DNA of 64,000 bases from the NCBI RefSeq assembly GCF_035440685.1, contig NZ_DAORMW010000019.1. The stretch is one strand, 5' to 3'. The stretch is from Accumulibacter appositus. Lineage in GTDB: Bacteria > Pseudomonadota > Gammaproteobacteria > Burkholderiales > Rhodocyclaceae. Shown piece after piece: positions 34,617 through 43,347 of the stretch; position 1 is the stretch's first letter; the number at the start of each line of letters is the position of its first letter. The notes under the pieces are model-generated. The model was not told where the DNA came from and did not search any database. It saw only the letters and a program-made list of their open reading frames with translations. Both the position numbers and the translations under genes were made by a program.

Positions 34617-35116
34617 GCGGTAATTCTCGCCTGCTTGGCGAGCTTGCTCCTGATCCGCTGCTGTTTGAGCTGCGAAAGGTGCTCGACAAAGACCTGCCCC
34701 TGTAGATGATCGATTTCGTGCTGCAGGCAGACGGCCAGCAAACCGACGGCGTCGACGGTCCGCTCAGCGCCCTCAAGGTCCAGATAGGCAACGACGACTC
34801 GCTCGGCACGCGCCACCTTGTCGTAAATGCCGGGGACCGACAGGCAACCCTCCTCGCAAACCTGCAAGCCGTCCTGCTCGAGAATGACCGGGTTGATCAG
34901 GGTCAGCAGCTGATCTCTCGTTTCCGAGGCATCGATGACGATCAACTGCACGTGTTCATTCACCTGCGTCGCGGCAAGGCCGATTCCAGGTGCCTCGTAC
35001 ATCGTCTCGGCCATGTCGCGCGCCAGCCGGCGAAGCTTGTCGTCGATGCTTTCCACGCGCGCGGCGACCCGCTTCAGACGCGGATCGGGAAAGCGGAGTA
35101 TCGGTAGTAGAGACAT
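34613..35116 (-). CDS. def: Peptide deformylase
   Basis: This metal enzyme of 167 residues removes the formyl group from nascent N-termini. The three deformylase motifs are present: GIGLAATQV (51-59 region), EEGCLSVPG with the metal-binding Cys, and LQHEIDHLQG with the two His ligands and catalytic Glu. It is divergent from the LysM gene, and its promoter lies in 35117-35321. Confidence 0.96.
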   Translation of the reverse strand: MSLLPILRFPDPRLKRVAARVESIDDKLRRLARDMAETMYEAPGIGLAATQVNEHVQLIVIDASETRDQLLTLINPVILEQDGLQVCEEGCLSVPGIYDKVARAERVVVAYLDLEGAERTVDAVGLLAVCLQHEIDHLQGQVFVEHLSQLKQQRIRSKLAKQARITA

Positions 35117-35321
35117 AAAAGGCTTGATCGAAGAAATAACTGCGTGCAGAATCTAATGTAGTGTCTTGGGTTTTCTGACGCCTGTTGCGGCGGCTGTACG
35201 ATGGCGCCACGATTTCGGCCATTGACGCGGCCAAGATGAAACACGGCGCGCTTCACAGCCCGCGCGTGACGCCGCTATCCCGCCACACCGCCATGTACGA
35301 AGATCGTACGAGGATAACACG

Positions 35322-36338
35322 ATGATCCGCATTATGTCCGCGTTCCTTCTTGCCATGGTCAGCGCGCTCAGTTTCGCCGCCGGGCAAGCTCTCCAACTGG
35401 CCGACAGCGCCCCCACCCGGCATGTGGTCGTGCCCGGTGACACCCTGTGGGGCATCTCCGGAACCTTCCTCAAAGAACCCTGGCGCTGGCCGGAAATTTG
35501 GCGAATGAATCGGCAGGAAATCAGGAACCCGCACTGGATCTATCCGGGCGACATCATCCTCCTTGATCGCGACGCGCAGGGCAACGCCATGCTCCGTCTG
35601 CAGCGCGGTCGACTGAACCCGCAGATTCATTCCGAGATGAACGAGCAGGCGATCCCGGCAATTCCGCCGAACGTCATCCGGCCTTTCCTCTCCGACCCGC
35701 TGGTCGTCGAGGCGAATGCGCTCGATAACGTGGCGCGCATCGTCGCCACCCAGCTCGATCGGGTGTTTCTCGGCAACGGTGACCTGGCCTACGTGGCCAA
35801 TGCCGACCCCGCGCCTCGTGACTGGCATATCTATCGCAACGGCAAGCCCCTGCGGGATCCGGAAAGCGACGACATCCTGGGCTATGAAGCCTTCTACCTG
35901 GGCACCGCGAAGCAGATCGAAGCCGGCAATCCGGCAACCTTCGAAGTGCGCACCGCCACGCAGGAGGTCGGTTTCGGCGATCGCTTGCTACCCGCCAGCC
36001 CCCCACCGCTGATCGCCTACGTGCCGCACAAACCCGACTTCGTTGTCGATGGGCGCGTGGTTTCGGTCTATGGCGGCGTCGACGCGGCCGGCCGGGGCTC
36101 GATCATCTCGATCAACCGCGGCCGAACCGACGGGATCGAGATCGGACACGTCCTGGCCCTCGAACGCAATCGCATCGTCCATGAACGCGACGAGCAGGGT
36201 CACAAGACGGTGATCGACATCCCGCCCTCGCGCATCGGCCTGCTCTTCGTTTTCCGAACCTTCGACAGGATTTCCTACGGCCTGGTCGTGCAGTCCGAGG
36301 GCACGGTAGACGTCAACGATTTCGTCCGCACACCCTAA
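35322..36338 (+). CDS. Exported LysM peptidoglycan-binding protein
   Basis: This protein of 338 residues has a signal peptide (residues 1-20), then one LysM domain (HVVVPGDTLWGISGTFLKEP through PHWIYPGDIILL). A long C-terminal region of strands follows, with GRVVSVYGGVDAAGRGSIIS and NRGRTDGIEIGHVL resembling the tail of similar proteins always found beside def and dprA in betaproteobacteria. It probably binds cell-wall glycan in the periplasm. The TAA stop is also the first bases of intergenic repeat copy B. Confidence 0.88.
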   Translation: MIRIMSAFLLAMVSALSFAAGQALQLADSAPTRHVVVPGDTLWGISGTFLKEPWRWPEIWRMNRQEIRNPHWIYPGDIILLDRDAQGNAMLRLQRGRLNPQIHSEMNEQAIPAIPPNVIRPFLSDPLVVEANALDNVARIVATQLDRVFLGNGDLAYVANADPAPRDWHIYRNGKPLRDPESDDILGYEAFYLGTAKQIEAGNPATFEVRTATQEVGFGDRLLPASPPPLIAYVPHKPDFVVDGRVVSVYGGVDAAGRGSIISINRGRTDGIEIGHVLALERNRIVHERDEQGHKTVIDIPPSRIGLLFVFRTFDRISYGLVVQSEGTVDVNDFVRTP

Positions 36339-36520
36339 CGGCGATGACACGAAGGGACACTCCAGATCATCAAAGTCATGATTGCCACCCTTTTCGCTTG
36401 CAGTGGGGATTTCGGCTTGCACGCCGGAAGCGTTCGCCGGGCAGGGAGCATGCTCCCTAAATTCGCCGCCTCACACTGCGGGCAGAAAAGGGAGCTTCGT
36501 GAGTCGCTTGCGCGACTTTC
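36336..36520 (+). repeat. Dispersed intergenic repeat, copy B (long form)
   Basis: This is the longer form of the repeat. It begins TAACGGCGATGACACGAAGG, continues CAGATCATCAAAGTCATGAT, and has an extra internal block containing TTTCGGCTTGCACGCCGGAA and the palindrome GGGAGCATGCTCCC. It ends GTGAGTCGCTTGCGCGACTT. It fills nearly the entire gap between the LysM gene and dprA. Confidence 0.82.
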
Positions 36521-36529
36521 GCGATAGCC

Positions 36530-37633
36530 ATGGACGCAGCAGAGTCGCTGGCGGCTTGGCTGCGACTGACGCTGGTTCCGGGTGTTGGCGGCAGGACCCA
36601 ACGCAAACTGCTCGAGGCTTTCGGGCTTCCGGAGAGCATCTTCGCAGCCAGCCGCAGCACCATCGCCGGCGTCATTGGCAGCAAGGCGGCAAGCCTGCTG
36701 CTCGATACCGACAATCACGCAGTCGTCGGCAGAGCCCTGGCCTGGTCCGAAGCCCCTGGCCAGCAGCTGCTCACCCTCGCCGACGCCGAGTATCCGCAAG
36801 CGCTGCTGCAAATTCCCGATCCACCGACGCTACTCTACGTCCGCGGCCGCCTCGACCTGCTCAATGAACCGGCGCTGGCTGTCGTTGGTAGTCGCAACCC
36901 GACTCCTCAAGGGGTCAGCAACGCCGAGCGCTTCGCCGCCGCCCTTGCCGAAGCGGGCCTGACCATCGCCAGCGGCCTGGCGCTGGGCATCGATGCCGCC
37001 GCGCATCGCGGCGCCTTGCGAACTTCGCCGAACACCGTCGCTTTCATCGGCACCGGAATCGACCGCCTCTACCCGGCCGCCAACCAGCAGCTGGCATATG
37101 AAATCGCCGCCAGAGGAGCAATCGTTTCGGAGTTCCCGCTCGGCGCGCCGCCCGCCGCCGCCAACTTCCCGCGTCGCAACCGCCTGATCTCGGGTTTCTC
37201 GCGCGGCGCCCTGATCGTCGAAGCGACCGTCGATAGCGGTTCGCTGATTACTGCGCGCCTCGCGGCGGAACAGGGTCGCGAGGTATTTGCCATTCCAGGA
37301 TCGATTCATTCTCCCCATTCACGCGGCTGCCACAAGCTGATCAAAGGGGGTGCCAAGCTGGTGGAAACCGTTCAGGACGTCCTCGACGAGCTCTCCTGGC
37401 CACTACTCGGCCCGCGCGCTGACGCAGCGGCGCCAGCCGGCGCATGCGCCCTCGATGCGCTCGACGGCGGACTGCTGCCGAGCATGGGATACGACCCCTG
37501 CAGCCTGGACGAACTGGTGCAACGGAGCGGCTTGACGGCTGACGTGGTTTCGGTGATGCTCTTTCACTTGGAACTGGATGGTCAGGTCGCCGCTTTGCCG
37601 GGCGGTCGCTATCAACGCATTTCCCAAGCCTGA
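36530..37633 (+). CDS. dprA: DNA processing protein DprA
   Basis: This protein of 367 residues binds incoming single-stranded DNA in transformation and loads RecA. An N-terminal helix-hairpin-helix/SAM-like region precedes the Rossmann core with AVVGSRNPTPQGVSNAERFA, SGLALGIDAAAHRGAL, SEFPLGAPP and RNRLISGFSRGALIVEA. A C-terminal winged-helix region covers PCSLDELVQRSGLTADVV. The ATG is at 36530, ten bases after the repeat. It is followed by smg after 12 bp. Confidence 0.94.
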   Translation: MDAAESLAAWLRLTLVPGVGGRTQRKLLEAFGLPESIFAASRSTIAGVIGSKAASLLLDTDNHAVVGRALAWSEAPGQQLLTLADAEYPQALLQIPDPPTLLYVRGRLDLLNEPALAVVGSRNPTPQGVSNAERFAAALAEAGLTIASGLALGIDAAAHRGALRTSPNTVAFIGTGIDRLYPAANQQLAYEIAARGAIVSEFPLGAPPAAANFPRRNRLISGFSRGALIVEATVDSGSLITARLAAEQGREVFAIPGSIHSPHSRGCHKLIKGGAKLVETVQDVLDELSWPLLGPRADAAAPAGACALDALDGGLLPSMGYDPCSLDELVQRSGLTADVVSVMLFHLELDGQVAALPGGRYQRISQA

Positions 37634-37645
37634 GAGCCCTTTCTG

Positions 37646-38095
37646 ATGATCGACATTCTGGTCTACCTTTTTGAGAACTATCACGACTTCAGCGCCCGCC
37701 CCAAGACCAAGGCGCTCAAACGCCGCCTGAGCGCCATCGGTTTCGAGCAAGAGGCGATCACAGTGGCCCTGCGCTGGCTGGACGGTCTGAAGTCGACGCC
37801 GGCAATCGAACGTCCGCGCGATCAGCGTGCGCTACGCATCTACCTGCACGAGGAACAGCGCAAGCTGGGCCCGGACTGCCTCGCCTTCATCGCCTTCCTC
37901 GAGGCGGCAGACATGTTGCCACCGGCCTTGCGCGAGCTGGTCGTTGAAGGTGCGATGCTCCTCGATGACGACCCGGTGCCTCTGGCCAAGTTCAAGATCA
38001 TCGTCCTGATGATTCTCTGGAGCCGAGAGCAGGCGCTCGAACCCCTGATCGTCGAGGAACTACTCGACGACGGTGATCACCGACTGCTCCACTGA
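37646..38095 (+). CDS. smg: Smg protein (DUF494)
   Basis: This small, acidic cytoplasmic protein of 149 residues is of unknown biochemical role, conserved next to dprA. Family features are MIDILVYLFENY at the N-terminus, FEQEAITVALRWLDGL, and the C-terminal WSREQALEPLIVEELLDDGD. It is 12 bp downstream of dprA, so the two are likely one transcript. No membrane segments or catalytic signatures. Confidence 0.93.
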   Translation: MIDILVYLFENYHDFSARPKTKALKRRLSAIGFEQEAITVALRWLDGLKSTPAIERPRDQRALRIYLHEEQRKLGPDCLAFIAFLEAADMLPPALRELVVEGAMLLDDDPVPLAKFKIIVLMILWSREQALEPLIVEELLDDGDHRLLH

Positions 38096-38430
38096 GCATC
38101 GCGACCCTTCCCTATCAGGATGCTCCTGCCGCTCCGGAGACGACAGCTAGGCCGCGCTTTTCGCAATCATCCCGCGAACTGTCCTGCTGCCCGCCTTGCT
38201 TGCCAAGCGCCGCAGAGAGCTCTTATCATGGGCCGCCTAACGGTCATGACGCGACGGGACACCCCAAATCATGAAAGTCATGACCACCCACCTCTTCCCC
38301 CGGCCCTTCTCCCGCAGAAGGGAGAAGGGCGTTTCGTGACTCGCATGCGCGAATTTGACCGTAAATCTGTAAGGTCGCGCCCATTCGCCAGCAAACATTG
38401 TGGCCACTTTCCCGGACTGATGAAGACCCC
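38096..38430. other. smg-topB intergenic region
   Basis: This gap of 335 bp contains repeat copy C (38238-38356) and the topB promoter region. No gene is seen. The stretch 38096-38237 has no recognisable structure. Confidence 0.5.
38238..38356 (+). repeat. Dispersed intergenic repeat, copy C (short form)
   Basis: It starts TAACGGTCATGACGCGACGG, then CAAATCATGAAAGTCATGAC, a TTCTCCCGC/GGGAGAAGGG stem, and an ending GTGACTCGCATGCGCGAATT that departs slightly from the GTCGC/GCGAC hairpin. It is close to copy A in length and internal order. Confidence 0.8.
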
Positions 38431-41016
38431 ATGAGCAAGAAACTGATCATCACCGAGAAACCCTCCGTCGCCGCTGATCTCGCACGCGCCCTTGGCGGCT
38501 TCGTTCGACACGACGACTACTTCGAAAGCGACGACTACGTGCTCTCCTCAGCCGTCGGACATCTGCTGGAACTGGCCTGCCCCGAGGAGTACGAGGTCAA
38601 GCGCGGCAAATGGTCTTTTGCCCATCTGCCGGTGATACCACCGCACTTCGCGCTTCAGCCAATTGCGAAGACCGAGGCGCGCCTGAAGTTGCTGGTCCGC
38701 CTAATCAAACGCAAGGACGTCGTCGGCCTGGTCAACGCCTGCGACGCCGGCCGTGAGGGTGAGCTGATATTCAACTACATCGTCCAGCACGCCAAGAACA
38801 GCAAGCCGGTCGAACGCCTGTGGCTGCAATCGATGACCCAACAGGCAATCAGAGACGGCTTCGCCCGCCTGCGCAGCGGCGCCGAGATGCACGGTCTTGG
38901 CGACGCTGCCGTCTGCCGCTCGGAATCCGACTGGTTGGTCGGCATCAATGGCACGCGCGCGATGACCGCCTTCAACTCGAAGACGGGCGGCTTCCATCTG
39001 ACCACCGTCGGCCGCGTTCAAACGCCGACACTGGCGCTGATGGTCGAACGCGAGGACCGTATTCGCAAGTTCAAGCCGCGCGCCTACTGGGAAGTCGAGG
39101 GACTCTTCAATTGTGCCGCCGGTGACTACCGCGGCAAGTGGTTTGACGAAAAATTCAAGGGCAAGGAAAACGACGAGCACGCACGTGCTGACCGCCTTTG
39201 GGACGAAGCGCGCGCCATCGCCCTACAGCAGAAATGCACCGGCAAGGAGGGCACGGTCAGCGAAGAGTCGAAGGCCTCAACGCAACTGTCGCCGCTGCTC
39301 TACGACCTGACCAGTCTGCAACGAGAAGCCAACAGCCGCTTCGGCTTTTCCGCGAAAGCGACGCTCGGTCTGGCGCAAGCGCTCTACGAGAAACACAAGG
39401 TATTGACCTACCCAAGGACTGACGCCCGTGCGCTGCCCGAGGATTATCGGGAAACCGTAAAAGCGACGCTGTCGATGCTCACCGGTGAAGGCGCCGTAAA
39501 AGGCACTGACGAAGCCACCCTCGCTCGCTATGCGCCTTTTGCCGCGAACATCCTGGCCCGTCAGTGGGTAGTGCCCAACAAGCGCATCTTCAACAACGCC
39601 AAGATCTCAGATCACTTCGCGATCATCCCGACCCTGCAGGCGCCCAAGCACCTGTCCGAGCCGGAGCTGAAACTTTACGACATGGTCGTCAAGCGCTTCC
39701 TCGCCATATTCTATCCGGCCGCCGAATCTTTGATCACCACGCGCATCACACGCGTCGCCGGCGAGCCCTTTAAGACCGAAGGCAAGGTCCTGGTCAATCC
39801 CGGCTGGCTCGCGGTCTACGGCCGCGACGCTCAGGAAGGCAGCGAAGGCAATCTGGTCGCCGTTCAACCGAACGAAGTCGTGAATGCCGAAGAGGTGGTC
39901 CTCAACGTACATGAGACCAAGCCGCCACCCCGATACTCTGAAGCGACGCTGCTGACCGCCATGGAAGGCGCCGGCAAGACGATGGACGATGAGGAACTGC
40001 GCGCGGCGATGGCTGGGCGAGGCCTCGGCACGCCGGCGACACGTGCGCAGATCATCGAGAACCTGCTCGCCGAACAGTATCTTCACCGGGAGGGCCGCGA
40101 GTTGCAGCCGACCGCCAAGGCCTTCTCCCTGATGACCTTGCTCAACGGCCTGGGCATTCCCGAGCTGACCGCCCCAGAGCTTACCGGGGCATGGGAATGG
40201 AAGCTGGCGCGCATGGAGAGCGGCGAGATGTCGCGAAAAGAATTCATGAGCGAGATCGCTGCGATGACCGAGCGCATCGTTGCCCGCGCCAAAAGCTACG
40301 ACAGCGACACCATCCCCGGCGATTTCGGCGAATTGAAAACCCCCTGCCCGAAGTGCGGCGGCTTGATCAAGGAGACCTACAAGAAGTTTCAGTGCCAGGC
40401 CTGCGACTTCTCCCTCTGGAAAATCGTCGCCGGCCGTCAGTTCGAAGGCAGCGAAATCGACGAGTTGCTCACCGAGCGCAAAATCGGCCCTTTGACCGGC
40501 TTTCGCAACAAGATGGGGCGCCCCTTCAACGCCATAATCAAGCTCAACGCCGACAACGCACCGGAGTTCGACTTTGGCCAGGGAAGCGCGGGCGACGCCG
40601 CCGAAGAAGTCGACTTTTCGCAGAGCGAAGCCCAAGGCGCCTGTCCGAAGTGCGGCGCCCGCGTCTTCCCGCACGGTATGGCCTACGTTTGCGAGAAATC
40701 GCAGGGGCCAAGCAAGAGCTGTGACTTCCGTTCCGGGACAATCATTCTCCAGCAGACGATCGAGCCCGAACAGATGCAGAAGCTGTTGAGTACCGGGCGG
40801 ACCGACCTGTTGCGCGGCTTCGTCTCGGCACGCACGCGCCGCAAGTTCTCAGCCTATTTGGTGCGCGGCACCGATGGAAAAGTCGGCTTTGAATTCGAGA
40901 AACGCGAACCCAAAGCTAGCAGCAAGAAGCCCAAATCGGCTGCCGCCCCAACCGACAGCGACAAGCCCGAAACCGTAAAGAAGCCCAACCCACGCAAGAC
41001 AGTGGCCAGCAGCTAG
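38431..41016 (+). CDS. topB: DNA topoisomerase III (type IA)
   Basis: This type IA topoisomerase of 861 residues cuts one strand through a 5'-phosphotyrosine link. Seen are an N-terminal Toprim domain (LIITEKPSVAADLARALGG; NACDAGREGELIF), the catalytic Tyr in LTYPRTDARALPED, and two C-terminal zinc-ribbon modules (CPKCGGLIKE..CQACDF and CPKCGARVF). The tail is Lys/Pro-rich, typical of DNA-contacting extensions. The ATG at 38431 gives the normal N-terminus MSKKLIITEKPS. The window edges of the protein are well defined and the frame intact. Confidence 0.93.
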   Translation: MSKKLIITEKPSVAADLARALGGFVRHDDYFESDDYVLSSAVGHLLELACPEEYEVKRGKWSFAHLPVIPPHFALQPIAKTEARLKLLVRLIKRKDVVGLVNACDAGREGELIFNYIVQHAKNSKPVERLWLQSMTQQAIRDGFARLRSGAEMHGLGDAAVCRSESDWLVGINGTRAMTAFNSKTGGFHLTTVGRVQTPTLALMVEREDRIRKFKPRAYWEVEGLFNCAAGDYRGKWFDEKFKGKENDEHARADRLWDEARAIALQQKCTGKEGTVSEESKASTQLSPLLYDLTSLQREANSRFGFSAKATLGLAQALYEKHKVLTYPRTDARALPEDYRETVKATLSMLTGEGAVKGTDEATLARYAPFAANILARQWVVPNKRIFNNAKISDHFAIIPTLQAPKHLSEPELKLYDMVVKRFLAIFYPAAESLITTRITRVAGEPFKTEGKVLVNPGWLAVYGRDAQEGSEGNLVAVQPNEVVNAEEVVLNVHETKPPPRYSEATLLTAMEGAGKTMDDEELRAAMAGRGLGTPATRAQIIENLLAEQYLHREGRELQPTAKAFSLMTLLNGLGIPELTAPELTGAWEWKLARMESGEMSRKEFMSEIAAMTERIVARAKSYDSDTIPGDFGELKTPCPKCGGLIKETYKKFQCQACDFSLWKIVAGRQFEGSEIDELLTERKIGPLTGFRNKMGRPFNAIIKLNADNAPEFDFGQGSAGDAAEEVDFSQSEAQGACPKCGARVFPHGMAYVCEKSQGPSKSCDFRSGTIILQQTIEPEQMQKLLSTGRTDLLRGFVSARTRRKFSAYLVRGTDGKVGFEFEKREPKASSKKPKSAAAPTDSDKPETVKKPNPRKTVASS

Positions 41017-41035
41017 CGGTAGCCACCTCGGCTGC

Positions 41036-41051
41036 TGTTTCACGTGAAACA
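41036..41051. promoter_or_regulatory. parS centromere site 2 (perfect consensus)
   Basis: TGTTTCACGTGAAACA matches the ParB-binding consensus exactly. It sits in a larger perfect palindrome of 26 bp (41031-41056), with GCTGC/GCAGC arms added on both sides. It lies in the topB-oxyR gap, about 19 kb from dnaA. No parA or parB gene is in the window. Confidence 0.88.
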
Positions 41052-41105
41052 GCAGCCAGCAGCGCCCGCATGCGCTATCCAAAGCCTTTCCGGAAACAAT
41101 GCTCG

Positions 41106-42014
41106 TCAGCCCGGGAACACCCCGGGCGGCGGTGCGTCCAGGATCGCCGCACGCAAGACGTCGATCGCCTGCGGCCGCGGAAAGCTTGCCCGCCAAGCGA
41201 TCACTACCTCCCGCACCGGCGCCGGATTGCCGAACTCCCGAAACTCCAGCAGTTCGTCGCGCGGCCACGAAGCCGCCGCAGAAGCCGGCACTACAGAGAC
41301 ACCCGCGCCGCTGGCAACCATGTGGCGCACCGTCTCGAGCGAGCTTCCCTCGAGTGCGCCGTCCGTACCGCCCGGCACGGAGAGCTTCGGGCACGCCTGA
41401 ACCACCTGATCGCGGAAGCAATTACCGTTGCCAAGCAGCAGCAAGCTCTCGGAAGCGACCTGATCCGGATCGATCAGGGCTTGCCGCGTCAGCGGATGCC
41501 CGTACGGCAAAACCATGCAGAACGGCTCCTCGTAAACCACGCGCGAAACAATGCCTGCTTCAGCAAACGGCAAGGCGACGACGATTACGTCCAAATCCCC
41601 GCGCCGCAACTGCGCGCTCAAATTCACCGTGAAATTCTCGTGCAGAAAAAGCGGCATCCGCGGCGCACGCGCGTGCATGGCCGGAATCAGGCGCGGCAGC
41701 AGGTAGGGCGCGATGGTGTAGATGACTCCCAGGCGCAAGGGCCCCAACAAGGGGTCCTTGCCCTGCTCAACAAGCTCCTTCAGCCTGGCCGCCTCCTCCA
41801 GAACCCGTTCCGCCTGAACGGCGATTTGATCCCCGAGCATCGTCAAGCGCACTTCCGCAGACGAGCGCTCGAAGAGAATCACGCCATAGCGTTGCTCGAA
41901 CTTCTTCAAGGCCACCGATAATGTCGGCTGGCTGACGTGGCATTTTTCCGCCGCGTGCCCAAAGTGCTTCTCACGAGCCAAGGTCGCTATGTAGCGTAAC
42001 TCGGTCAAGGTCAT
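41106..42014 (-). CDS. oxyR: Hydrogen-peroxide-responsive LysR regulator OxyR
   Basis: This LysR-type regulator of 302 residues has an N-terminal winged helix (ELRYIATLAREKHFGHAAEK; HVSQPTLSVALKKFE) and a redox-sensing C-terminal domain. The two sensing cysteines are present in GNGNCFRDQVVQACP at C199 and C208, the same numbering as E. coli OxyR, so oxidation to a disulfide is expected. It should control peroxide defence genes, none of which are adjacent. The parS site lies 55 bp past its stop codon. Confidence 0.93.
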   Translation of the reverse strand: MTLTELRYIATLAREKHFGHAAEKCHVSQPTLSVALKKFEQRYGVILFERSSAEVRLTMLGDQIAVQAERVLEEAARLKELVEQGKDPLLGPLRLGVIYTIAPYLLPRLIPAMHARAPRMPLFLHENFTVNLSAQLRRGDLDVIVVALPFAEAGIVSRVVYEEPFCMVLPYGHPLTRQALIDPDQVASESLLLLGNGNCFRDQVVQACPKLSVPGGTDGALEGSSLETVRHMVASGAGVSVVPASAAASWPRDELLEFREFGNPAPVREVVIAWRASFPRPQAIDVLRAAILDAPPPGVFPG

Positions 42015-42030
42015 CGCCGCTCCTCTCGTT

Positions 42031-42753
42031 TCAGAAAGCGCTTGCCTTTTCGGCCGCCAACAGCGCTAGCTCCGCCTCTTCCAGCCACATCCACTGCCCC
42101 TCTTCAAGGGCCGCCGGCAGGGCGAAACCGCCGATACTAATCCGATGCAGGGCTTCGACGCGATTTCCGGCGGCGGCGAGCATGCGTTTTACCAGATGAT
42201 AGCGCCCCTCGGTCACGGTCAGGCGCAGGCAGCGCGGGGCGCGAAGAACGCAGTCCAGCGCCGCGACCGGCCTGGGGTCGTCGTGTAAGACCACCCCAGC
42301 GAGCAGGGCGGCAATCTGTAGCCCATCAACGACATGCCGCGTCGTCACCTCATAGACCTTGGGGACGGCTTTCTTCGGCGAGGTATAGCGGTGAATGAAC
42401 TGCCCGTCGTCGGTCAGCAGCAATAGCCCGGTGGTGTCCTCGTCAAGGCGCCCAACCGCCTGCACACCACGGGTCAACAGCGGGGAAGGAAGCAGGGAGT
42501 AAACGCCGGGATGGTGTCGAGGCCGCTGCGAGCATTCGTAGCCAGCGGGCTTGTGAAGTGCTAAATATGCAAAACGCCGATAACGCCAGGGAACGCCATC
42601 CACCGCAAAAGTCAGGCCCTCGGCAGCGAAGCGCGCGAAAGGGTCCTCGCAAAGCCGCCCGGAAACGCAGACGCTACCCGAGCGAACGAGCGCACGACAG
42701 TCGGCCCGGCTGCCAAAGCCCTGCGAGCGCAGCAGACGCTCCAGCTCAATCAT
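42031..42753 (-). CDS. rsuA: RsuA-type rRNA pseudouridine synthase
   Basis: This protein of 240 residues has an N-terminal S4 RNA-binding domain (LERLLRSQGFGSRADCRALV). The pseudouridine synthase domain has catalytic Asp in AVGRLDEDTTGLLLLTDDG, a TSPKKAVPKVYEVTT segment and the C-terminal RLTVTEGRYHLVKRMLAAAG motif. RsuA isomerises U516 of 16S rRNA. Related enzymes modify 23S rRNA, so the target is inferred. The ATG is at 42751-42753, and the frame continues upstream but with poor sequence. It is 16 bp from oxyR on the same strand. Confidence 0.88.
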   Translation of the reverse strand: MIELERLLRSQGFGSRADCRALVRSGSVCVSGRLCEDPFARFAAEGLTFAVDGVPWRYRRFAYLALHKPAGYECSQRPRHHPGVYSLLPSPLLTRGVQAVGRLDEDTTGLLLLTDDGQFIHRYTSPKKAVPKVYEVTTRHVVDGLQIAALLAGVVLHDDPRPVAALDCVLRAPRCLRLTVTEGRYHLVKRMLAAAGNRVEALHRISIGGFALPAALEEGQWMWLEEAELALLAAEKASAF

Positions 42754-42974
42754 CCTCGCCGCCCAGGAAAAGCGGTGCAGCGAGCGAAGGCCAAGAGCGA
42801 GCGGCCATACGGTTGTTGCTGAAGAAGTGAACTCATGCGTGCAGTGTACACGACCTCTCGCACGGCTATCCGAAAGGAGGGAAGGATCGCCGCCCTTCCT
42901 AAGCACCGGCTATTGTTCTCACCCACGCCAGCGACGACAATAGATGGTCACCACCCAAGCTCAAGGAAGTCCGC

Positions 42975-43346
42975 ATGCTGGTCAAATTCAGTTCGAGCAC
43001 CTCCGGGCAGATCATGATGTTCTCGCCTGCCGCCCGTCAACTCCTCGAAATCCTTCACAAGGACTGCAGCGCACGCGGCGTAATTACCACCGAGCAACTG
43101 CCCGAAGCGATCGACCGCCTGCGAACGGCCGTGGCCGCTGGCAGTCACGGCGCCGGTGACACGCCTCCCCAACAAGCCACCACTGCCGCCAGCAATGACG
43201 ACAGCAATGACGACAGCAACCACGATCAAGCCGACGACAGCCCGCCGATCGGACTGGCTCAGCGCGCCTTCCCGCTGATCGAACTCCTCGAGTGGACGCG
43301 CAAGGAAGACGGCTTCATTCTCTGGGAAGCAGCCAAGGATTTCTAG
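42975..43346 (+). CDS. DUF1840 protein
   Basis: This small acidic cytoplasmic protein of 123 residues is of unknown role. MLVKFSSSTSGQIMMFSPAA at the N-terminus and the C-terminal AFPLIELLEWTRKEDGFILW are DUF1840 hallmarks. In between is a Ser-Asn-Asp-Asp run from a 12-bp tandem repeat (43191-43226), a probable flexible linker. It is followed one base later by the amidase GTG, so it is co-translated. Confidence 0.9.
   Translation: MLVKFSSSTSGQIMMFSPAARQLLEILHKDCSARGVITTEQLPEAIDRLRTAVAAGSHGAGDTPPQQATTAASNDDSNDDSNHDQADDSPPIGLAQRAFPLIELLEWTRKEDGFILWEAAKDF
43191..43226 (+). repeat. 12-bp tandem repeat within DUF1840 gene
   Basis: AGCAATGACGAC occurs twice exactly and a third time as AGCAACCACGAT. 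Each unit encodes SNDD or SNHD. In-frame unit changes would lengthen or shorten the acidic linker without frameshift. Confidence 0.85.
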
Positions 43347-43347
43347 G

